From positions 1 to 5,692 of the forward strand of contig CAKPKI010000102.1 in the NCBI GenBank assembly GCA_934167135.1: DNA of 5,692 nucleotides. Reading direction: 5' to 3'. Shown here in pieces: positions 1 through 5,255 of this stretch. Under the pieces are notes generated by a model that saw only the letters and a program-made list of their open reading frames with translations, was not told the origin of the DNA and ran no database searches. The DNA is from an uncultured Clostridia bacterium (GTDB lineage Bacteria > Bacillota > Clostridia > TANB77 > CAG-508). Made by a program: the position numbers and the translations under genes. Positions within the stretch are counted from its first letter, which is position 1, and each line of letters starts with the position of its first letter.

Positions 1-260
1 AATATCTAAAAGTTGTTAAAGCAGAAACAACAGAAAAAAAACAACCAGATATGCCATCAAGATTAAATGCAAGAAGAAAAATGATGACAAAAATTAACAA
101 AGTAAAAGACGAAAACGGAGATAATATAGATTTAATAGCAAAATTATTCAATGAAATTGCTCCAAAATATGAAGGTAGAGTTGGAGGATATACAAGAATA
201 GTAAAAGCTGGACCTCGTAGAGGAGACGGTGCTGAAGTAGCTATATTACAACTAGTTTAA
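1..260 (+). CDS. rplQ: 50S ribosomal protein L17 (bL17), C-terminal part
   Basis: This is the 3' end of the gene for bL17, a structural protein of the large ribosomal subunit. The reading frame is already open at the left edge (first full codon at position 3), so the start lies outside the window; the ATG at 51 is an internal methionine. The bL17 signature is clear near the end: KLFNEIAPKYEGRVGGYTRI followed by GPRRGDGAE and a terminal LV, as in other bacterial L17 proteins. The part before it (PSRLNARRKMM, then a Lys/Asp-rich stretch) matches my recollection of the longer insert-bearing L17 of many Clostridia, compared with the compact E. coli form. rplQ is usually the last gene of the alpha-operon ribosomal cluster, which fits the change of function immediately downstream. 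No separate terminator is visible between its stop and the riboswitch. Confidence 0.93.
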   Translation, partial: YLKVVKAETTEKKQPDMPSRLNARRKMMTKINKVKDENGDNIDLIAKLFNEIAPKYEGRVGGYTRIVKAGPRRGDGAEVAILQLV

Positions 261-274
261 TAAAATAGAATATG

Positions 275-375
275 AATTATCAAGAGTGGAGTAGAGAACG
301 GCTCGTTAATCCCACAGCAACCTATCGTAAGGACAAGGTGCTAATACCGACAAAGCATAGCTTTGAGTGATGATT
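275..375 (+). promoter_or_regulatory. SAM-I (S-box) riboswitch aptamer upstream of metK
   Basis: The leader carries the conserved S-box core: ATCAAGAGTGG near the 5' side, CAGCAACC in the middle, AAGGTGCTAATACC towards the 3' side. Helices can be traced by eye. P1 pairs 275-282 with 368-375 (one G-U). P2a pairs 286-289 with 312-315. P2b pairs GAG 294-296 with CTC 302-304. P3 lies between 317 and 341. P4 pairs CAAAGC 351-356 with GCTTTG 360-365. The expected pseudoknot is present: CGG 299-301 in the P2 loop against CCG 347-349 in the P3/P4 joint. In this family, SAM binding stabilises P1 and permits the downstream terminator, lowering expression when SAM is plentiful. A metK immediately downstream is the classic target. 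No convincing dedicated promoter was found in the short gap after rplQ. Confidence 0.93.
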
Positions 376-397
376 AGAAATAAAAGAAACTCTTAGC
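360..397 (+). promoter_or_regulatory. Predicted antiterminator pairing of the SAM riboswitch
   Basis: GCTTTGAGT at 360-368 (3' strand of P4 plus the edge of P1) can pair with ACTCTTAGC at 389-397, giving three and four base pairs around a TT/TT internal loop. This pairing would use the 5' arm of the terminator and undo P4 and the end of P1, so it is mutually exclusive with the SAM-bound fold. It is inferred from complementarity only. Confidence 0.55.
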
Positions 398-415
398 AAA
401 TGCTAGGAGTTTTTT
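389..415 (+). terminator. Intrinsic terminator of the metK SAM riboswitch
   Basis: ACTCTTAGC (389-397) pairs with GCTAGGAGT (402-410), nine base pairs with one G-U, around an AAAT loop, followed directly by a run of six T (410-415). It lies between the aptamer and the metK ribosome binding site (AAGGAG, 421-426), as expected for a transcriptional S-box switch that ends transcription when SAM is bound. Confidence 0.9.
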
Positions 416-433
416 GATAGAAGGAGAATATAT

Positions 434-1543
434 ATGAAAAAATATTATTTTACATCTGAAAGTGTAACAGAAGGGCACCCAGATAAATTATGTGATTACA
501 TTTCAGACACAATATTAGATGAGGCTTTAAAACAGGACAAATACTCAAGAGTAGCTATAGAGACATTTGCATCAGCAAACAAAATTACAATAGCAGGACA
601 ATTAACATCAAATGCTAAATTAGACATAGAAAAGATTGTTAGAGAAAGAATAAAAGAAATAGGCTATGATAATGCAGAATTAGATATAGATTATAGAACA
701 TGTAAAATAGATACAAATATAACACAACAAAGTTCAGATATAGCACAAGGTGTTGATATTGGCGGAGCTGGTGACCAAGGAATAATGTTTGGATATGCGT
801 CAGACGAAACAGAAGAATATATGCCTTTTGCAATATCAATGGCACATAAATTATCAAAAAGATTAACAGAAGTACGTAAAAATGGAATATTGCCATATCT
901 TAGACCAGATGGAAAAACACAAGTAACAATAGAATATGAAGGAAATACTGTAAAAAGAATTGATACTATATTAATATCAACACAACATAAAGATGGAATT
1001 GATATTGATGCTTTAATAACAGACATTAAAGATAAAGTAATTAATGAAGTAATACCAGAAAAATACTTAGATGAAAATACAAAATACTATATAAATCCTA
1101 CAGGTAGGTTTGTAATAGGTGGACCATTAGGAGATACAGGATTAACAGGAAGAAAAATAATAGTAGATACATATGGTGGATATGCCCGTCATGGTGGAGG
1201 AGCCTTTTCAGGGAAAGATGCAACAAAAGTAGACAGAAGTGCTGCATATATGTTGCGTCATATTGCAAAAAATATTGTTGCAAATGGATATGCTAAGAAA
1301 TGTGAGCTTCAAGTTGCATATGCAATAGGTGTAGAACAACCAATGTCAATATTTGTAGATACTTTTGGAACAAATACTATACCAGAAGAAGAGATAGAAG
1401 AAAAAATAAAAAACAAATTTGATTTAACTCCAAAAGGAATTATAGAATATTTAGGTTTGCGTGAACCAATATTTACAAAAACAACTAATTATGGACATTT
1501 TGGAAAAAAAGAATTGCCTTGGGAAAAAATAATACAGATGTAA
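434..1543 (+). CDS. metK: S-adenosylmethionine synthetase (methionine adenosyltransferase)
   Basis: MetK makes S-adenosylmethionine from methionine and ATP in the cytoplasm, releasing phosphate and pyrophosphate. The 369-residue product aligns without gaps to my recollection of the E. coli enzyme up to residue 108. Visible motifs are the ATP-site EGHPDK (13-18), GAGDQGIMFGY (111-121), RPDGKTQVT (157-165), GDTGLTGRK (233-241), and GGGAFSGKD with KVDRSAAY (254-272). Catalytic-type residues are kept: His15, Asp17, Lys18, Lys161, Asp234, Arg240, Lys241, Lys261, Lys265, Asp267. Two things differ. The usual Glu in the GGEIT motif is Gln56 (AGQLT), and the segment between QGVD and GAGDQG is about five residues shorter. 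The C-terminus stops soon after LPWEK, so the protein is shorter than E. coli MetK (384 residues). The start at 434 has AAGGAG seven bases upstream. Control is by the SAM riboswitch just before it. Confidence 0.97.
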   Translation: MKKYYFTSESVTEGHPDKLCDYISDTILDEALKQDKYSRVAIETFASANKITIAGQLTSNAKLDIEKIVRERIKEIGYDNAELDIDYRTCKIDTNITQQSSDIAQGVDIGGAGDQGIMFGYASDETEEYMPFAISMAHKLSKRLTEVRKNGILPYLRPDGKTQVTIEYEGNTVKRIDTILISTQHKDGIDIDALITDIKDKVINEVIPEKYLDENTKYYINPTGRFVIGGPLGDTGLTGRKIIVDTYGGYARHGGGAFSGKDATKVDRSAAYMLRHIAKNIVANGYAKKCELQVAYAIGVEQPMSIFVDTFGTNTIPEEEIEEKIKNKFDLTPKGIIEYLGLREPIFTKTTNYGHFGKKELPWEKIIQM

Positions 1544-1588
1544 CAAAAAAAATAAAAATGAATATTATAGCCATAAGGAGGAAGAGGT

Positions 1589-1954
1589 ATGGAGAATTTT
1601 ATTATAAATTCAATACTTTGGACATTTGCTCTTTATGGCTTATTTGAGTTAATTAAGCAAATAATATATATGTGTACATATACAAATTTGAAAGAAGACG
1701 GAATTTATATAATAATAGCAGTAAAAAATCAAGAAGAAAAAATTGAAGGATTTTTACGTTCAATTTTATTTAAAATTCTATATGGAAAAGAAGAGATTAT
1801 AAAAGATATAATTGTCACAGATTTAAATTCAACAGATAAAACAAAAGAAATTGTAAAGAAAATGACAAATGACTATGAATGTGTTAAAGTTACTAATTGG
1901 AAGGAATGTAAAGATATTATAGATAATATTGATGAAATAGATAAAAAGTGCTAA
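1589..1954 (+). CDS. Short membrane-anchored glycosyltransferase-like protein
   Basis: This 121-residue protein starts behind a strong site (AAGGAGG, 1575-1581) 45 bases after metK, so it is probably in the same transcript. Residues about 5-29 form one hydrophobic helix likely to anchor it in the membrane. The remainder resembles the first beta-alpha-beta portion of a family 2 (GT-A) glycosyltransferase: a strand YIIIAVKNQEEKIEGFLRS (40-58) and then IIVTDLNSTDKTKEIVKKM (74-92), like the VDxxSxDxT nucleotide-sugar-binding region. It is too short for a full catalytic domain, with no later DXD or acceptor-binding part visible. I recall similar short proteins in Clostridia, so it may be a conserved small family rather than a fragment. 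Activity is unknown; a degenerate sugar-nucleotide binding or structural role is possible. Confidence 0.75.
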   Translation: MENFIINSILWTFALYGLFELIKQIIYMCTYTNLKEDGIYIIIAVKNQEEKIEGFLRSILFKILYGKEEIIKDIIVTDLNSTDKTKEIVKKMTNDYECVKVTNWKECKDIIDNIDEIDKKC

Positions 1955-1981
1955 AATATTTAGTATAAAGGAGAAATAAAT

Positions 1982-2861
1982 ATGCTAGAAAAATGTACAA
2001 TATGTCCACATAAATGTGGAATAGATAGAAATAAATATATAGGAAGATGTAAATCAAATAATAAAATAAAAATAGCATTATATTCAACACATAACTTTGA
2101 AGAACCATGTATTTCTGGCGAGAATCGGTTCTGGAACAATTTTCTTCTCTAACTGTAATATGAACTGCATTTTTTGCCAAAATTACGAAATAAGCCAATT
2201 TGGAAAAGGAAAAGAAATAACAATAGAAGAATTAGCAAATATAATGTTAGAGCAACAAGAAAAAGGTGTTGAAAATATAAATTTAGTAACACCAACAAGT
2301 TATGCATTACATATTATAGAAGCAATAAAACAAGCAAAAAATAAAGGATTAAAAATCCCGATAGTTTATAATACAAATGGATATGAAAATTCTGAAACAT
2401 TAAAGATGTTAGAAGGATATATTGATATATATTTGCCAGACTTGAAATACTATTATAATGAATTAGGAAAAAAATATTCTAAAGTAGACAATTATTTTAA
2501 AATTGCAACAACAGCAATAAAAGAAATGTATAGACAAGTAGGTGCACCACAATTAAACGAAAATGGAATAATGAAAAAGGGATTAATGATTAGACATTTA
2601 ATTTTACCAAATCAAATAGAAAATAGTAAACAAATTTTAAAATGGATAAAAGAGAACTTAGATAATAATGTATATGTAAGTATAATGGCACAATATTTTC
2701 CAACATATAAAGCAAAAGAATTGGACGAGCTGAATAGAAAGTTGACTAAAGATGAATATGAAGAAGTAGAAAATTATTTGTATGAACTGAATTTAGAAAA
2801 TGGATACATTCAGGAACTTGGAGAACATGAAGAAGAATATGTACCAAAGTGGAATTGCTAA
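1982..2861 (+). pseudogene. PflX-type radical SAM protein, reading frame broken by one base
   Basis: The gene begins at the ATG at 1982, with AAAGGAG at 1967-1973. The first frame encodes the Cys-rich N-terminus typical of this family: CTICPHKC (5-12), GRC (21-23) and EEPCISGEN (40-48). It stops at TAA 2150-2152. The frame starting GSGTIFFSNC from 2127 carries the rest, including the radical SAM CxxxCxxC cluster motif (Cys58, 62, 65 of the joined product, SNCNMNCIFCQN) and the later TPTSY, YNTNGYE, YLPDLKYY and MYRQVG motifs. Dropping one base, best placed at C2126, gives a continuous 292-residue protein of normal length for the PflX (COG1313) group, related to pyruvate formate-lyase activases but of unknown substrate. 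Apart from this shift it looks intact, so recent mutation, sequencing error or frameshifted translation are all open. A TTG at 2097 could only start a protein lacking the N-terminal cysteines. The gene follows metK and the glycosyltransferase-like gene without a terminator. Confidence 0.88.
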
Positions 2862-2871
2862 TGTAACTTTT

Positions 2872-2890
2872 TTGTAAAAACAATTTACAA
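2872..2890. repeat. 7-bp inverted repeat overlapping the folA -35 region
   Basis: TTGTAAA (2872-2878) and TTTACAA (2884-2890) are perfect inverted copies around AACAA. The right arm contains the proposed -35 hexamer TTTACA. This could be an operator for a dimeric regulator or a chance palindrome in AT-rich DNA. No T-run follows it, so it is not a terminator. Confidence 0.45.
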
Positions 2891-2912
2891 TGCTAAATTA
2901 TTATGGTATATT
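2884..2912 (+). promoter_or_regulatory. Predicted sigma-A promoter for folA-splB
   Basis: TTTACA (2884-2889) and TATATT (2907-2912) are separated by 17 bases, and TGG directly before the -10 gives an extended -10 (TGnTATATT). Transcription would start near 2918-2920, leaving a leader of about 80 bases before folA. The leader has a weak hairpin, AGTCATAA 2925-2932 against TTATGATT 2945-2952 with one G-U, and three GATTA repeats (2936, 2943, 2949). No known riboswitch was recognised in it. Confidence 0.65.
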
Positions 2913-2998
2913 AAAAATGTAAAAAGTCATAACCAGATTAAAGATTATGATTATAATAAATAAAAAATCCAGTTGTAAAATAAAGGAGAGCAGATAAA

Positions 2999-3487
2999 AT
3001 GTTAAGTATTATAGTAGCAAAAGCAAAAAATAACACAATAGGAAAGGAAAATAAATTATTATGGCAAATACCAGATGATTTAAGAAGATTTAAAGAATTA
3101 ACAATGAATCACAATATAATAATGGGAAGAAAAACATTTGAAGCATTAGGAACAATACTTCCAAATAGAAAACATATTATATTTAGTCAAAATCCTGACT
3201 TTAAAATTGAAAATGAAAATGTAGAAATTGTTCATTCAATGTTACAAATACAACAATACATAGAAGATGAAGAAGAAAGTTTTGTAATAGGTGGTGCAAT
3301 GATATATAATTTATTAATGCCATATGTAAAAAAAATGTATGTTACAGAAATAGATAAGGACTTTGAAGGAGATACATTTTTCCCTAGAATAAACACCGAA
3401 ATATGGAAAGAAGTTAAAAGAGAAGAAGGTCCAGAGGATTCAAAAAATAATTTTAAATATGAATATGTAATTTATGAAAAAAAATAA
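2999..3487 (+). CDS. folA: Dihydrofolate reductase
   Basis: Dihydrofolate reductase reduces dihydrofolate to tetrahydrofolate with NADPH in the cytoplasm, feeding thymidylate, purine and methionine synthesis. The 162-residue length is typical for the bacterial chromosomal enzyme. Key features are in register with E. coli DHFR: IGKENKLLWQIPDDLRRFK (14-32) with Trp22 and the catalytic acid Asp27; the NADPH-binding MGRKTFEALG (42-51); Arg57 in LPNRKHIIFS, which normally grips the folate glutamate tail; and VIGGAMIYNLLMP (96-108) with the paired glycines. The start at 2999 has GGAG at 2985-2988. It has its own predicted promoter upstream and lies 46 bases before the splB-like gene. No thyA is visible nearby. 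Confidence 0.96.
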   Translation: MLSIIVAKAKNNTIGKENKLLWQIPDDLRRFKELTMNHNIIMGRKTFEALGTILPNRKHIIFSQNPDFKIENENVEIVHSMLQIQQYIEDEEESFVIGGAMIYNLLMPYVKKMYVTEIDKDFEGDTFFPRINTEIWKEVKREEGPEDSKNNFKYEYVIYEKK

Positions 3488-3496
3488 ATAAGATTT

Positions 3497-3553
3497 ATAG
3501 CTTTAGGTAAAAATATAAAAGAGGAAAGATTTTATGTTTAAACCTAAAGCTAT
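3497..3553 (+). repeat. Perfect 12-bp inverted repeat flanking the splB start
   Basis: ATAGCTTTAGGT (3497-3508) and ACCTAAAGCTAT (3542-3553) are exact inverted copies separated by 33 bases. The left arm is between folA and splB; the right arm lies inside codons 3-7 of splB. The loop holds the ribosome binding site (GAGG, 3521-3524) and the ATG (3534). In mRNA the stem could control translation starts; in DNA it could be a regulator site. There is no T-run after the right arm, which argues against a terminator. Confidence 0.75.
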
Positions 3554-4532
3554 TTATTATGAAAAAGAAATTATAAATTATCCATTAGGAGAAAAATTAA
3601 TGGAGCAGTACAAAGAAATTCCTAAAATAGAAATAGATAATCACAACAATATAGAAGAAATGAGAAAAAAGCATAATTCAGAATTTGCAAATATGAAAAG
3701 TAATTTGATAATAGGAGTAAGAAAGACACATAAATTTGTAGAAAATCATAAAACATCAGATTATTTAGTACCATATACATCATCAGGATGCACTGCTATG
3801 TGTATGTATTGCTATTTAGTTTGTAACTATAATAAATGTGCATATTTACGATTATTTGTAAATAGAGAGCAAATGTTAGAAAAAATAATAAAAACAGCAC
3901 AAAAAAATGAAAAAGAATTAACATTTGAAATAGGAAGTAATAGTGATTTAATATTAGAAAATACAATTACAGGAAATCTTGTATGGACAATAGAAAACTT
4001 TGCTAATACAGAAAAAGGATTTTTAACATTGCCAACTAAATTTGATATGATAGATGATATTTTACCTTTAAAGCACAATGGCAAAATAATAATTAGAATG
4101 AGTGTAAATCCAGCAGAGATTATAAATAAAGTTGAGTTTGGAACATCAAGATTAAAAGGTAGAATAGAAGCAATAAACAAATTGGCAGAAGCGGGATATA
4201 AAATAGGCATACTAATTGCCCCTGTAATATTAGTAGAAAATTGGCAACAACTTTATACAGAATTAATACAAACACTTAGTACCGAATTATCAGAAAAAGC
4301 AAAGAAAATTGCATTTTTTGAAATAATATTTATGACATATAGCTATATTCATACAAAGATAAATGAAGAAGCATTTCCAAATGCAATTAATTTATATGAC
4401 AAAGAAATTATGACAGGAAGAGGAAAAGGAAAATACAGATATAAAGAAGCAAATAGAAATGAAGCTGAAGAATTTCTAAGAGAACAAATGCATAAATATT
4501 TTCCTAATAATAAAATCGAATACGTGGTTTAA
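3534..4532 (+). CDS. splB: Spore photoproduct lyase family radical SAM protein
   Basis: Spore photoproduct lyase is a radical SAM enzyme that reverses the 5-thyminyl-5,6-dihydrothymine lesion formed by UV in spore DNA. The 332-residue protein resembles B. subtilis SplB along its length. It has YYEKEIINYPLGEKL at the N-terminus, IIGVRKTHKF (59-68), the cluster motif GCTAMCMYCYL (85-95) with Cys86, Cys90, Cys93 and flanking Tyr92 and Tyr94, then YLRLFVN, TKFD, KHNGK, GTSRLKGRIEA (142-220 region), an IAPV strand, and a C-terminal FPNNKIEY. Where B. subtilis has FEASCTSD with the H-donor Cys141, this protein has FEIGSNSD with Ser135. Two additional cysteines, Cys97 and Cys102, follow the cluster motif. 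It may therefore be a divergent lyase subtype. It is probably co-transcribed with folA; GAGG at 3521-3524 supports the start, and a 12-bp inverted repeat encloses it. Its presence suggests, but does not prove, a spore former. Confidence 0.9.
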   Translation: MFKPKAIYYEKEIINYPLGEKLMEQYKEIPKIEIDNHNNIEEMRKKHNSEFANMKSNLIIGVRKTHKFVENHKTSDYLVPYTSSGCTAMCMYCYLVCNYNKCAYLRLFVNREQMLEKIIKTAQKNEKELTFEIGSNSDLILENTITGNLVWTIENFANTEKGFLTLPTKFDMIDDILPLKHNGKIIIRMSVNPAEIINKVEFGTSRLKGRIEAINKLAEAGYKIGILIAPVILVENWQQLYTELIQTLSTELSEKAKKIAFFEIIFMTYSYIHTKINEEAFPNAINLYDKEIMTGRGKGKYRYKEANRNEAEEFLREQMHKYFPNNKIEYVV

Positions 4533-4535
4533 TAC

Positions 4536-4564
4536 TTGACATTACAGAAAAATCATAATATACT
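4536..4564 (+). promoter_or_regulatory. Near-consensus sigma-A promoter for porG
   Basis: A perfect -35 TTGACA (4536-4541) and a -10 TATACT (4559-4564) are separated by exactly 17 bases. It begins four bases after the splB stop codon. Transcription should start about 4570-4572, giving a leader of nearly 80 bases before porG. This is the strongest promoter match I see in the window. Confidence 0.85.
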
Positions 4565-4569
4565 TTAAA

Positions 4570-4597
4570 CAAGCTTTGGAAGTAGTTCTAAGGCTTG
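4570..4597 (+). promoter_or_regulatory. 12-bp hairpin at the predicted 5' end of the porG mRNA
   Basis: CAAGCTTTGGAA (4570-4581) pairs over its full length with TTCTAAGGCTTG (4586-4597), with two G-U pairs, closing a GTAG tetraloop. The stem begins about where the upstream promoter should start transcription. It is followed by CTATTTAT rather than a clean T-run, so it is unlikely to be a terminator. A 5' mRNA-stabilising stem or a repressor site is possible. Confidence 0.7.
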
Positions 4598-4648
4598 CTA
4601 TTTATGAATTTTAACATAAATAATAAAAACAAAAAGGAGGCTAAATTA

Positions 4649-5230
4649 ATGAACAACTTAATTGAAATTAGATGGCATGGAAGAGGAGGCCAAGGAGCAA
4701 AAACGGCTTCATTATTATTAGCAGATGCAGCATTTAATACTGGTAAATATATTCAAGGATTTCCAGAATATGGACCAGAAAGAATGGGAGCACCAATAAC
4801 AGCATATAACAGAATAAGTGACAAACCTATCACAATACATAGTAACATATATGAACCTGATTATGTAGTAGTAGTAGATGATACACTATTAACATCAGTA
4901 CCTGTAACAGCAGGATTAAAAAAAGAAGGGGCAATAGTAATAAATACAACTAAAACACCAGAACAATTAAAAGAACAGTTGAAAGGGTATGAAGGAGCAG
5001 TATATACAATAGATGCAAGAAAAGTATCAGAGGAAACATTAGGCAAATACTTCCCTAATACACCAATGCTTGCAGCAATAGTGAAAGTAACAGGAATAAT
5101 GACAGATGAAGAACTATTAGCAGATATGAAAAATTCTTTTAAACATAAATTTGCTAAAAAACCAGAAGTAATAGATGGAAATATGAAAGCATTAGAACTT
5201 GCACTAAAAGAAGTAGAAAAAATACAATAA
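4649..5230 (+). CDS. porG: Pyruvate:ferredoxin oxidoreductase gamma subunit
   Basis: This is the gamma subunit of the four-subunit 2-oxoacid:ferredoxin oxidoreductase type, which in anaerobes converts pyruvate and CoA to acetyl-CoA, CO2 and reduced ferredoxin, or runs in reverse. The start is placed at 4649 because AAAAAGGAGG (4631-4640) lies just upstream; an in-frame ATG at 4595 has no such site and would add 18 low-complexity residues. The 193-residue product has the family signature IRWHGRGGQGAKTAS (7-21), then GKYIQGFPEYGPERMGAPI, NRISDKPI, and a Rossmann-like strand YVVVVDDTLL. The long form of the gamma subunit is expected to sit with delta (ferredoxin-like), alpha and beta genes. Here the next genes are small unknowns, so either the partners are elsewhere or this is a stand-alone gamma subunit. 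Pyruvate is the likely substrate, but other 2-oxoacids cannot be excluded from sequence alone. Confidence 0.92.
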   Translation: MNNLIEIRWHGRGGQGAKTASLLLADAAFNTGKYIQGFPEYGPERMGAPITAYNRISDKPITIHSNIYEPDYVVVVDDTLLTSVPVTAGLKKEGAIVINTTKTPEQLKEQLKGYEGAVYTIDARKVSEETLGKYFPNTPMLAAIVKVTGIMTDEELLADMKNSFKHKFAKKPEVIDGNMKALELALKEVEKIQ

Positions 5231-5255
5231 AATGATAGTATAAAGGAGAAAATTA

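Noticed and set aside
238..274. A promoter between rplQ and the riboswitch
   Set aside because: Candidate -10 boxes (TAAAAT 261-266, TAGAAT 266-271) lack a -35 at suitable spacing. A weak promoter or read-through from rplQ remains possible but is not supported enough to annotate.
639..1283. Minus-strand reading frames across metK
   Set aside because: They are antisense shadows of a clearly conserved gene, with low-complexity Leu/Tyr/His- or Ser/Pro-rich products and no ribosome binding sites.
2097..2861. A complete radical SAM protein of 254 residues starting at TTG 2097
   Set aside because: No ribosome binding site fits this TTG, and the upstream ATG at 1982 with AAAGGAG encodes the family's Cys-rich N-terminus in another frame. 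A frameshifted longer gene explains the data better.
3497..3553. Inverted repeat as a folA terminator
   Set aside because: The loop is long (33 bases), there is no T-run after the right arm, and the right arm is inside the next gene.
3827..4210. Minus-strand reading frame inside splB giving a hydrophobic protein
   Set aside because: It lies wholly within a well-supported gene, and the hydrophobicity comes from the complement of Lys/Asn/Glu-rich codons.
4570..4597. Hairpin as a terminator for splB
   Set aside because: The stem is good but is followed by CTATTTATGAA instead of a T-run, and it lies immediately downstream of a near-consensus promoter.
4595..4648. An N-terminal extension of porG from ATG 4595
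   Set aside because: It has no Shine-Dalgarno, its codons overlap the leader hairpin, its residues are low-complexity Asn/Lys, and AAAAAGGAGG sits properly spaced before ATG 4649, just ahead of the conserved domain.
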